A stretch of 64,000 bases of DNA from Methanobacterium_D oryzae. Lineage in GTDB: Archaea > Methanobacteriota > Methanobacteria > Methanobacteriales > Methanobacteriaceae. Below, piece by piece: positions 1 to 7,820 of this stretch. The position numbers and the translations under genes were made by a program. The notes below the pieces were generated by a model that saw nothing but the letters and a program-made list of their open reading frames with translations, was not told the origin of the DNA and ran no database searches. Within the stretch, counting starts at the first letter, position 1; the number at the start of each line of letters is the position of its first letter. The stretch is taken from NCBI RefSeq assembly GCF_050433505.1, contig NZ_JBNPXC010000001.1, forward strand, positions 744,001-808,000, written 5' to 3'.

Positions 1-848
1 TAATTAATTATGTCGCTTGCTGTTACTCCTAAAAACTTGGCATCGGGTGTTGCCAGGTCATGGTTAACGTGGGCGAGTTTTGCACTTCCAGATATTATAA
101 CCATGGCAATGTGGAATCCCCATGGATCTCCGTCGTTACAGACATAGACTGGTAAGTTAAGCTCGGTATTAACACGCTTTAAGAACCTTCTTGTTGCCCT
201 TGCTGCCTGACCTTTAAGTCCAACAATAAGAGTGTCGAATTTTTTATAAGCCTCTTCTTGGACCAGTCTGTGGAACATCCCCATTGTTTCCACTGCGATT
301 ACTCTTTGAACGTCATGATCTACAAATTCAACATCATCAATGGTTGGAGATATTGTATAACCGGATTTACCTGATTTTAGAGCGTTAATTTCAACGTCAT
401 CTTCTTGAATAGTAAGTTTACCATAAACTGAAGCTCCATCTTCTTCTGGCATTAAACCAAGGTCTTCTCTGGACATTCCCAGTGTAACTTCAAGGTCTTC
501 ACCAACAATGTTAGATTCTTGCTGATCTCCGAAATCAACATCCCAACTTTCTGAAATATAATAAAGCTCCCTTAAAGTAGCTGTTTTATTTGTTCTTATA
601 AGGTCTTTACAGAAATTCGCTGTGTAGACCATTTGAGCTATTTTTTTAATTTGTTTAACATTACCGAGGGATCTTTGACCGTATCTATCTCCCAGAACAT
701 AGTATCTCTTGGCCTCATCGTAAACTAAGTTAGATGTACCTCTGGAAGGCACTTTAATTGAAGGAACATTAGCGCTGTTAACGTCTTCTATAATTTGTGA
801 TCCTAACCCTTTGAGCTTGTTTATTGCGATATCTTTTCTATTTAGCAT
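1..848 (-). CDS. top6A: DNA topoisomerase VI subunit A (Spo11-like), C-terminus beyond window
   Basis: Catalytic subunit of the archaeal type IIB topoisomerase, which relaxes and decatenates DNA as an A2B2 complex. Translating the minus strand from ATG at 848 gives an open frame of 282 codons that runs off the left edge, so the C-terminus is missing. Visible family marks are LRELYYISE, which carries the catalytic tyrosine of the winged-helix (CAP-like) domain, and the TOPRIM signatures AVETMGMF (the Glu) and DGDPWGFH (the DxD). The start overlaps the end of top6B by 11 nt (838-848), so translation is probably coupled and gives balanced subunits. Family assignment is secure. Confidence 0.95.
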   Translation of the reverse strand, partial: MLNRKDIAINKLKGLGSQIIEDVNSANVPSIKVPSRGTSNLVYDEAKRYYVLGDRYGQRSLGNVKQIKKIAQMVYTANFCKDLIRTNKTATLRELYYISESWDVDFGDQQESNIVGEDLEVTLGMSREDLGLMPEEDGASVYGKLTIQEDDVEINALKSGKSGYTISPTIDDVEFVDHDVQRVIAVETMGMFHRLVQEEAYKKFDTLIVGLKGQAARATRRFLKRVNTELNLPVYVCNDGDPWGFHIAMVIISGSAKLAHVNHDLATPDAKFLGVTASDIIN

Positions 849-2442
849 GAATATCCTCCAGTATTTTTGGCGGTTTCCTTGTAACTTTGTTTAATATTGC
901 ATCGTATTCTGGAACATCTTCTTCAGCAAGCACTGCTGCTTCTCTTAATATTACAGGTACGTAAGTTTCAAATATTTTGGAACGCATTGCTTCTTCTTTA
1001 GCAGCTCTTTTTGCATTTAAATATTTTTGCAAGCTTCTTGCAATTTTCATTGTAGCCTGCCTTACTTCTTGCATGATTTCTTCTTCGGGAGCAACACTCT
1101 GCTTTCCTGTAGACATGTATGGCACGTGGGTGGATACAATGTTTGCAAATACGGTTATTGGGGCATTTTCAAGGTCCCTTATCCCGTAACGTTTCCAATC
1201 TAAGCTTTTAAGTGCTTCAGTTATACCACAACTTCCTTGATCGAATGTTAGGGGAACTCTATTTGCAAAACGCATGATTTCTGCTTTCTTTTGCTCCCCA
1301 ACAACTCTTCCAGATTTTCCACCATAGGCAATACCTGCCTCAATTACAAAGGATACTCCTCCTTTATATGTTTTAGGCTTTCTGGTAATTGTTTTTACAT
1401 ATTCTGGCTCAAGTATTTCTCTCATACCTTTTTCAACTTGTTCTTCACCTATTGGGATTAACCCTGATGTTGGAGGAGCCATGAAGTCCATTTTCTGGAA
1501 TAATTCAACAATTTTTTCAGCTTCTTCCCATTTCATATCTTTAGGACGTTTGTTAAAGTCAATTCCAGTAATTTCTTCAATTTCGTCAATCCTTTTATTT
1601 GACATTCTGGAAAGTGAACTTGTAAGAAGGCTTCTAAATCTCCTTTTATCGGTATGCTTTGCCATAAAGATTAAATCGTCTGCTGTCACTCCTTTTGGGT
1701 GAGGAAGCACTTCTTTTGGCATTGGAGGAATTTCATTAGTGGCCCTATCAAATATGTATTTGTGGCCTGTTGGGTCTCTGAACACGATTTTAGCGTGCGG
1801 GTTTGCAATCATGGTTCTTCTAATGTATTCAAATGCCCCTTGTTCACTTAGGGAATATGAAACATCTTTAAAATGTAGTTCGGCGCTTACACCTGTTGAA
1901 TCAAGTTTAATATCTTTTTTATCAAGAATAAGGCCCTGATTCTTTTTGACGTCCATTTTGACAGTCATTCCTACGCCTTTAATTTTATCTCCAACTTTGT
2001 ATCCTGAAGTGATTTTTACAGGCATTCCAGTGGTCATCTGAGATAAAAGTACACATCCACTACAACCTAAACCCTGTTGTCCTCTTGATTGGATATTCCT
2101 GAATTTGGAACCAGCAAACATTGTACAGAATACTTTGGTTATAAAATCTTCAGGTATACCTGGTCCATTATCTTGGTGATGTAAAATGTAATGGTCTTTG
2201 TCAACTCGTTTAAGGTCTATTGTTATTTCTGGTAAGATACCTGCTTCTTCAGCAGCATCAAGACTGTTTGTAATAAGTTCGTGGAAAACTATTGTTAATG
2301 ATCTTATTTTACCGGAAAAACCAAGCATTTGCTTGTTTCTTCTGAAAAATTCTGATGCTGTAAGTTCTTTGAACTCTTCAAAGAGCTCCGATGCTTCTCT
2401 TTCTGCAGAAACTTGTGGGTCCAGAGATACGTTACTTTCCAA
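838..2442 (-). CDS. top6B: DNA topoisomerase VI subunit B (GHKL ATPase)
   Basis: ATPase subunit of topoisomerase VI, partner of the Top6A gene that overlaps its end. The 534-residue length is normal for the family. The N-terminal GHKL ATPase fold is seen from VFHELITNSLDAAEEAG (Mg-binding Asn), HHQDNGPGI (motif II) and SRGQQGLGCSG (glycine-rich lid); a transducer domain follows. The start is TTG at 2442, supported by GGAGG on the minus strand (complement of 2449-2453) with 6-nt spacing; no better in-frame ATG lies near. It ends in TAG, showing that UAG serves as an ordinary stop here. Part of the block aIF1A-RIO1-KH-top6B-top6A. Confidence 0.95.
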   Translation of the reverse strand: MESNVSLDPQVSAEREASELFEEFKELTASEFFRRNKQMLGFSGKIRSLTIVFHELITNSLDAAEEAGILPEITIDLKRVDKDHYILHHQDNGPGIPEDFITKVFCTMFAGSKFRNIQSRGQQGLGCSGCVLLSQMTTGMPVKITSGYKVGDKIKGVGMTVKMDVKKNQGLILDKKDIKLDSTGVSAELHFKDVSYSLSEQGAFEYIRRTMIANPHAKIVFRDPTGHKYIFDRATNEIPPMPKEVLPHPKGVTADDLIFMAKHTDKRRFRSLLTSSLSRMSNKRIDEIEEITGIDFNKRPKDMKWEEAEKIVELFQKMDFMAPPTSGLIPIGEEQVEKGMREILEPEYVKTITRKPKTYKGGVSFVIEAGIAYGGKSGRVVGEQKKAEIMRFANRVPLTFDQGSCGITEALKSLDWKRYGIRDLENAPITVFANIVSTHVPYMSTGKQSVAPEEEIMQEVRQATMKIARSLQKYLNAKRAAKEEAMRSKIFETYVPVILREAAVLAEEDVPEYDAILNKVTRKPPKILEDIHAK

Positions 2443-2526
2443 AATTAGCCTCCTTTAGTCGTATTTTTCAAATTAGTTTTCTATTTTTTTGTTTTAATCG
2501 TGAAATATGTAATTAAATGATGAATT

Positions 2527-3093
2527 TTATTCTTTGAGCACAATATTTTCAAATTCTTTTCTTTTGAGCTCGTTCTTTTTCTTTTCTAAAAATGCATAGA
2601 CACTTTTATGTCTTACACCATCTAGAATCATTTGTACAGCTTCTTTTGCAATCTGTATCCTTTCCATATCTCCAATTAGAGATACGGTTTTACCGTATAT
2701 GGATATGTCTACATCGGCCATTTCCTTGATTATTTCTTTTGTTCTTCCTTCTCTACCGATTATTCTTCCTTTTTGTCTCATCACAGCTTTTTTTGATTTT
2801 CCAACAAAATCTGGTAAATTGATTATTTCAAGGATAATTTCATCATCAAGGAGTTTAAGAGCTGTTTCCGGGCTAAAACCTCTGCCTATTGCTTTTACAA
2901 TGTATCTGGCTTTCCATACTGCCAGTGGATCTTCTGTTTCATCTGTAGGCAAAATGGCGATACTACCAGTTTCACTTTCAATATCCAACTTTATTTTTGT
3001 TAAAATCTCAATATGTGCTTTAGTAGCACCTTCTTTTCCAATAAGAACCCCTACTCTTTCCTTTGGGATCTTGAGATATTCTGTGTTTGGCAC
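2527..3093 (-). CDS. Archaeal KH-domain RNA-binding protein (Pno1/Dim2/Krr1-like)
   Basis: 188-residue protein with two KH-type RNA-binding modules: GVLIGKEGATKAHIE near residues 14-28 and GRIIGREGRTKEIIKE near 109-124, each with the GxxG loop. It corresponds to the universal archaeal homologue of eukaryotic Pno1/Dim2 and Krr1, factors for small-subunit rRNA maturation. The neighbouring RIO1 kinase, also a 40S maturation factor in eukaryotes, supports a role in ribosome assembly. The role is inferred from homology and context. It lies between rio1 and top6B on the same strand. Confidence 0.9.
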   Translation of the reverse strand: MPNTEYLKIPKERVGVLIGKEGATKAHIEILTKIKLDIESETGSIAILPTDETEDPLAVWKARYIVKAIGRGFSPETALKLLDDEIILEIINLPDFVGKSKKAVMRQKGRIIGREGRTKEIIKEMADVDISIYGKTVSLIGDMERIQIAKEAVQMILDGVRHKSVYAFLEKKKNELKRKEFENIVLKE

Positions 3094-3140
3094 ATTTTCA
3101 CCTCTAAATTATATTAAGATATGCCTTATAATATACTTTT

Positions 3141-3917
3141 CTATGATTTTAAATCCATAATTTCGCTTTTAATCTCTTCAAAGGATGTTTGAACGCGTAA
3201 TTTCTTAAAATCTTTAACAATGTTTTCTATATCTCTATTTAGAAGCTCTTCAGAGATTGGGTGATCCTTGGTCATTCCTTGTGAAATGTCAATAATGACT
3301 GGTTCTTCATTTTGAATCAGAATGTTGTAGTTTGAAAGATCACCGTGGACAAGTCCTGCTTCTCGATATAAAAGTTTCATATTATTAATTATTTTAGTTA
3401 AAAGTTCCTCAGGGTCGCTTATATCTGAAAGCCTCATGGGAAGTGCTGCATCCCCTTCTTCATCCCCGATGAATTCCATTATAAGCACATTATTTTTAGC
3501 TACAATGGGATTTGGAACCTTTACTCCAGCTTCTTCTGCTCTTTGAAGGTTTCTAAACTCTTTAGTAACCCATGCATTTACAAGTTGACGTTTATTCGTT
3601 GTCCTCACGTTGAATCGAGGGTCGCCCTGTATATAGGTTTGCATCTTCTTAAAATCAGATGTTGTAACTCTGTATATTTTGACTGCTACGAAATTATCAT
3701 CTTCATCAATGCCTTTAAAGACATTTGCCTCCTTTCCTGTGCTTATTGCACCATTAAGCCTATGTATATGTCCTGAGTTTGCGAGCTTGTAAAGTGTTTT
3801 TAGGGTTATTGTGTCAAATACTTCACTTCCAACTCTCCTGTCTTCAACACTTTTAATTCGCTTCTCAGATAACATTTTTCGTAAAATATCATCTGCTTTT
3901 GATATTTTTGAACCCAT
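3141..3917 (-). CDS. rio1: RIO1-type serine/threonine protein kinase
   Basis: Atypical protein kinase of the RIO family, linked to small-subunit maturation. Visible kinase features are the P-loop STGKEANVF, the lysine motif VAVKIYR, the catalytic loop LVHGDLSNYNIL (Asp and Asn) and the metal-binding VIIDISQG. The N-terminal winged helix is in the first 60-70 residues, including the RIO1-type ETLKTLYKLANSG-like region. I prefer ATG at 3917; a GTG three codons upstream (3926) is possible, and neither has a strong Shine-Dalgarno sequence. It sits about 100 nt after aIF1A and 47 nt before the KH gene, consistent with one operon. Confidence 0.92.
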   Translation of the reverse strand: MGSKISKADDILRKMLSEKRIKSVEDRRVGSEVFDTITLKTLYKLANSGHIHRLNGAISTGKEANVFKGIDEDDNFVAVKIYRVTTSDFKKMQTYIQGDPRFNVRTTNKRQLVNAWVTKEFRNLQRAEEAGVKVPNPIVAKNNVLIMEFIGDEEGDAALPMRLSDISDPEELLTKIINNMKLLYREAGLVHGDLSNYNILIQNEEPVIIDISQGMTKDHPISEELLNRDIENIVKDFKKLRVQTSFEEIKSEIMDLKS

Positions 3918-4025
3918 ACAATCCACAACATATTTTTAAGTTAGATATGAAAATTAAAATACTAAAATTATTAAATGTTTTGAAATTTAAAACCAATTAT
4001 AATGATTTAAAATTTATTAAAAGGA

Positions 4026-4340
4026 TTATAAGTTAAGATAACCCCTACGTTCAAGCCAGTTTGCTTCTGTTCTTGTGTATCTCCATATTACGTCTGCTTT
4101 TTCATCACTTTGGAAATCCCATGGTTTTACAAGAACTACATCCCCTTCTCTTATCCATATTCTTTTTTTCATTTTTCCAGGGATTCTGGAGAGCCTTATT
4201 TTCCCATCAGCACATCTAACTCTTAGTTTACCATGTCCTAATATTTGTTCAACTACTCCAGGTATTTCTCCCTTTCTTGGAGATCTTACTCTTCTCATTT
4301 CCTGAGTTCCTTGTCCTTGTCGACCGTGTCCTCTTCTCAA
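4026..4340 (-). CDS. Translation initiation factor aIF1A
   Basis: Archaeal orthologue of eIF1A/IF1, which binds the A site of the small subunit. The 104-residue product has the basic N-terminal tail (RRGHGRQGQGTQ), then an OB fold with LGHGKLRVRCADGK and the conserved RIPGKMKKRIWIREGD. The start is chosen as TTG at 4340 because a perfect GGAGG (complement of 4348-4352) lies 7 nt upstream. The in-frame ATG at 4364 would place that GGAGG inside the coding region. First gene of the minus-strand operon, with a TATA box about 75 nt upstream. Confidence 0.93.
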   Translation of the reverse strand: MRRGHGRQGQGTQEMRRVRSPRKGEIPGVVEQILGHGKLRVRCADGKIRLSRIPGKMKKRIWIREGDVVLVKPWDFQSDEKADVIWRYTRTEANWLERRGYLNL

Positions 4341-4414
4341 ATACTCTCCTCCTTGAATTAACATTTAAATTAAATTTTTTTAGTTTAATTGATTATAATA
4401 ACTAAGATGAACAA

Positions 4415-4424
4415 CATATATAAA
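4415..4424 (-). promoter_or_regulatory. TATA box of the aIF1A operon
   Basis: On the minus strand the sequence reads TTTATATATG, a typical archaeal TATA box. Transcription would start roughly 25 nt downstream (about 4390-4395), leaving a 50-nt leader before the TTG start of aIF1A. Position is inferred from pattern only. Confidence 0.55.
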
Positions 4425-4810
4425 CTTATTAATACTAAAATAAGCTAAATTTATTCCTCTGTTTTTTGGCAGAATTAGGATGTTTTCTTAGTAAAATAAT
4501 TGCATATTGACTACATGAAATGATATGTATATTATTATATATAAAATAGTCTATTGAATAATTAAAATAAAATTATTTTTATCAATAATATTAACTGCTA
4601 TTTATGAAAAAATTTAAGTAATTAATTAAGAAGCATAATTGAATAAAGTCCATATATATCTAATAAAAATTTTATTAGATTTTTATCTAAAAGCATGATC
4701 TATAAAATATAGTAACACATAATATGGGTATCGATAGAATATAAAAACTATTAAGATAATTTAGCTTAGCTATTGGGCTAAAAATTATTAGTATATGTTT
4801 AGTTTTATAA
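4425..4810. other. AT-rich divergent intergenic region
   Basis: About 390 bp between the divergently transcribed aIF1A and moeA genes. It is very AT-rich, holds several TATA-like stretches and a weak inverted repeat (TTTAGC...GGCTAAA near 4760-4785), and has no credible coding frame or RNA gene. It presumably carries promoters for both flanking units. Confidence 0.5.
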
Positions 4811-4820
4811 AGTGATTTGA

Positions 4821-6038
4821 ATGGGAACAGAATTTCTAAAAATAATGGATCATGAAGATGTTAAAAATATAATAAAGAGCATTCCAATTAAAAAAGAGAC
4901 TGAAAAAATACCATTAAAAGATGCTTACAGAAGGGTATTAGCAGAAGATATACATGCTACAATTGACCTTCCACCATTTAATAGGGCATCAAGAGATGGA
5001 TATGCAGTAAAAGCGGAAGATACTTTTGGAGCATCTGAAGATAATCCTGTAATCTTAAAATGCATTGAAACTGTAATGGCGGGAGAATCAGCAAAAAAAG
5101 AAGTTGAGAAAGGCAAATGTATTGAAGTTAGCACAGGGGCTCCAGTTCCTAATGGTGCAGATGGGATAGTCATGGTTGAATTTACAGAAAATAAAGAAAG
5201 AAATATCCATGTTTATAAAAGCGTGTCTTTTGGTCAGTATATTGCTGCACAAGGTTCTGATGTATCTAAAGGAGATTTTCTTCTACCTTCTGGAACTCTA
5301 CTTACTCATGATAAAATAGGAGTATTGGCAGCCATAGGTATTGGGGAAATAAATGTTTTTAAAAAGCCAAAAGTTGCAGTAATCTCTACTGGAAATGAAA
5401 TAGTTGAATATGATGAAGAACTGGAATATGGTAAGGTTTATGATATTAATTCACAGACCATCGCTAATGCCGTAAAATCATGTGGATGCGCCCCCATATA
5501 TTCTGGAACAGCAAAAGATGATTATGAGCACTTAAAAAATAGTATAGAACAGCATTTAGATGCTGATGTTATTGTAACATCTGGAGGGACATCTGCAGGG
5601 GCGGGTGATGTTCTTAGAGCTGTTGTAGATGACATCGGGGAAGTTTTTGTACATGGGGTGGCAGTAAAGCCAGGTAAACCTACTTTAATCGGTATGATTG
5701 GTGATAAACCTATTTTTGGGCTTCCAGGATATCCAGCAGCAGCTTTAATAGTTTTTCATGTTTTTATGGCCCCATATTTACGAAAAATGGCATCTATGAA
5801 AAGTTATAGAAAATCTGATATTTTAAAACTTAAAATTTCAAGAAGGTATCATTCTTCAAGGGGAAGACACCAATATGTTCTTGTAAAAATCGAAGATGAT
5901 ATAGCACATCCTATATTAAAGGATTCCGGTGCAATAACTGCTATTGCGGAAGCTGATGGTTATTTTGAAATTCCTAAAAATGTGGAAATAATTCAAGAAG
6001 GGAGTGAAATTGAAGTAATCCTTTTAGAAGGGTCATGA
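4821..6038 (+). CDS. moeA: Molybdopterin molybdenumtransferase MoeA
   Basis: Inserts molybdate or tungstate into adenylylated molybdopterin, the last step of Mo/W cofactor synthesis needed for formylmethanofuran dehydrogenase and formate dehydrogenase. The 405-residue length is normal. Diagnostic segments are LPPFNRASRDGYAV, EVSTGAPVPNGADGIVMVE, VISTGNEIV, VTSGGTSAGAGD and KPGKPTLIG with GLPGYPAAA, matching domains I-III; a C-terminal domain IV follows. AGTGAT at 4811-4816 is a plausible ribosome site before ATG 4821. Transcribed alone. Whether the metal is Mo or W cannot be told. Confidence 0.95.
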   Translation: MGTEFLKIMDHEDVKNIIKSIPIKKETEKIPLKDAYRRVLAEDIHATIDLPPFNRASRDGYAVKAEDTFGASEDNPVILKCIETVMAGESAKKEVEKGKCIEVSTGAPVPNGADGIVMVEFTENKERNIHVYKSVSFGQYIAAQGSDVSKGDFLLPSGTLLTHDKIGVLAAIGIGEINVFKKPKVAVISTGNEIVEYDEELEYGKVYDINSQTIANAVKSCGCAPIYSGTAKDDYEHLKNSIEQHLDADVIVTSGGTSAGAGDVLRAVVDDIGEVFVHGVAVKPGKPTLIGMIGDKPIFGLPGYPAAALIVFHVFMAPYLRKMASMKSYRKSDILKLKISRRYHSSRGRHQYVLVKIEDDIAHPILKDSGAITAIAEADGYFEIPKNVEIIQEGSEIEVILLEGS

Positions 6039-6050
6039 TCTGGGTTTTAA

Positions 6051-6821
6051 TTATTTAACTTGACTTAAATAATGATTAAATAATTTATCTCCCCATTTAA
6101 TTCCTTCTTTACTTTTACTGACTAAAAAATCATCATTGCATTTTCCATTATTTAGAGGCAAATTCAGTAACATAAATTGATTAGTAATAATTAATGCTAA
6201 TTTGGAATTAGTTTTCCATAATCTTAGATTTTCTGCTGAGATTATTCTATTTGATTCACTATATGATTTTTTAATTAAATTCTCTAAATTTTCATTTAAA
6301 ATTAGATCAATATCTAAATTTTCATTATATGATTTTGAAAAAACATCAAAGAAATTTAGGGAAGGAATAATAATTTTAAGATATTTAGATCCATCTAATA
6401 ATTCATTGTATTCCCGTAAGTTTGTAAATAGGGGTTCTATTTTATATTCTTTTAAATTTGAGAGTTCATTAATTAAATCATGAGGTATTACACTTAGGTC
6501 ACAATTTAACCAAAAATCTTTATTTTTTTTAGCTAAAGAAAGAGAATTTATCACACTTATAAAATTAAGCGCAACCATTTCTCCAGTTTGAGATAAAGAA
6601 TATCCTTGAAATTCTCTAATTATGAGTCCTCTACTTTCTAATTGGCTCATGCTGTGTAAAACAGTAGAAGAGTTCATATGGACTTCATCTTTAAGGTCAC
6701 TTAGTTTTTTTTGACCTTCTTTTAAGCTTATAATTATTTTCGATTTAATATCTGAGGAAGCTATAAATTTTAAATCATCACCTATTTCCTCATAAATCTC
6801 GAAAATATTTTTTGAACTCAT
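6051..6821 (-). CDS. Winged-helix transcriptional regulator with DUF1724-type C-terminal domain
   Basis: 256-residue regulator of a family common in methanogens. The N-terminal part (about residues 15-75) is an ArsR-like winged helix: KIIISLKEGQKKLSDLKDEV, then STVLHSMSQLESRGLI as recognition helix, then a wing. The remainder matches the methanogen DUF1724 type, a presumed sensor domain. GGTGA lies just before ATG 6821, and a minus-strand TATA-like ATTTATATATAG lies near 6870-6881. The target is unknown; it converges with moeA (12-nt gap) and precedes cbiJ, so proximity to cofactor genes may be coincidental. Confidence 0.8.
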   Translation of the reverse strand: MSSKNIFEIYEEIGDDLKFIASSDIKSKIIISLKEGQKKLSDLKDEVHMNSSTVLHSMSQLESRGLIIREFQGYSLSQTGEMVALNFISVINSLSLAKKNKDFWLNCDLSVIPHDLINELSNLKEYKIEPLFTNLREYNELLDGSKYLKIIIPSLNFFDVFSKSYNENLDIDLILNENLENLIKKSYSESNRIISAENLRLWKTNSKLALIITNQFMLLNLPLNNGKCNDDFLVSKSKEGIKWGDKLFNHYLSQVK

Positions 6822-6978
6822 TAATTCACCTTAATTATATGAATACTTAAAATGTATATTTTCTATATATAAATATCTTATTTATGTTTTAATAAAACAA
6901 ATAAAGCATTATTATATAAAAAATAGGATAAAAATTAAAAAAATAATATTTTAAAGGGATAATAAATGTTTTATAGAT

Positions 6979-7764
6979 TTATTTTAATAAAAAATTATAT
7001 ATTTTATCTATATTGTTAAATATAGTTTGATTTTCAAGTTCTTTAATTTCAGGACGGACAACAATCACCACATTTACGTCTAAATCTAAAGCAGCATTTA
7101 TTTTAGATGGAGTACCTCCAGTTTCTCCACTTTCTTTAGTAATGATCAAAGATATGTCATATTCTTCAATTAAAGCTTTATTAAAGTTTTTAGAAAAAGT
7201 TCCCTGCATTGCCATGATATTTTCTTGTTTTAATCCAAGATCAAGACATTTGCCGATGGAATCTAATGAAGGAAGTACTCTTGTAAACAATCTTGAAGGG
7301 TCGATTTTTTCAATTACAGGTTTTAATGTTGAAACTCCAGCTAAATGAAGAATATTGCCTTTAGTTAATTCCAAAGACTTTAATGCAGCTTCTTCAAATG
7401 AAAATACTTTATAAATTAAATTATTTTCAGGAAGTTCTATTTGTGGTCTTTCAAAACGAATATATTTAATTCCCGTAATTTTAGAGGCGTTTATTGCATT
7501 AAATGTTGCAGATGCTGCAAAAGGATGTGTTGCATCTATTAAAAATTGTATATTATTGTTTTTAATAGTTTCAATAATTTTTTCTTTTTTTAAAGCTTTT
7601 GAGATTATTTCATCTGCACCTGCCGATTTTGCAATATCTGCACCATAATTTGTTGTGGTTGTAGCCAGTATTCTAAACTTCTCAGTTTTACTTAATTTTT
7701 CAATGATAATTGCAGCATCTTTGGTGCCTGCCATTACCATTATATTTGTTTTACTTATTGGCAT
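6979..7764 (-). CDS. cbiJ: Cobalt-precorrin-6A reductase (CbiJ/CobK family)
   Basis: NAD(P)H-dependent reductase in anaerobic corrin ring synthesis, supplying the corrinoid used by methyl-H4MPT:CoM methyltransferase. 261 residues, the usual size. Family marks are the N-terminal MVMAGTKDAAIIIE, FLIDATHPFAASATFNA, KYIRFERP and the C-terminal IITKESGETGGTPSKI. GTGA precedes ATG 7764 at short spacing. No other corrin gene lies in the window, so the pathway is scattered. Confidence 0.9.
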   Translation of the reverse strand: MPISKTNIMVMAGTKDAAIIIEKLSKTEKFRILATTTTNYGADIAKSAGADEIISKALKKEKIIETIKNNNIQFLIDATHPFAASATFNAINASKITGIKYIRFERPQIELPENNLIYKVFSFEEAALKSLELTKGNILHLAGVSTLKPVIEKIDPSRLFTRVLPSLDSIGKCLDLGLKQENIMAMQGTFSKNFNKALIEEYDISLIITKESGETGGTPSKINAALDLDVNVVIVVRPEIKELENQTIFNNIDKIYNFLLK

Positions 7765-7820
7765 TAATTCACAACCGGATGAATTGTTTTGCTTTTTATA
7801 TTGCTTAAATTGACTAAAAC

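Noticed and set aside
4425..4810. Small RNA or riboswitch before moeA
   Set aside because: Only a weak inverted repeat in very AT-rich sequence. Molybdenum-cofactor riboswitches are bacterial and no matching core was seen.
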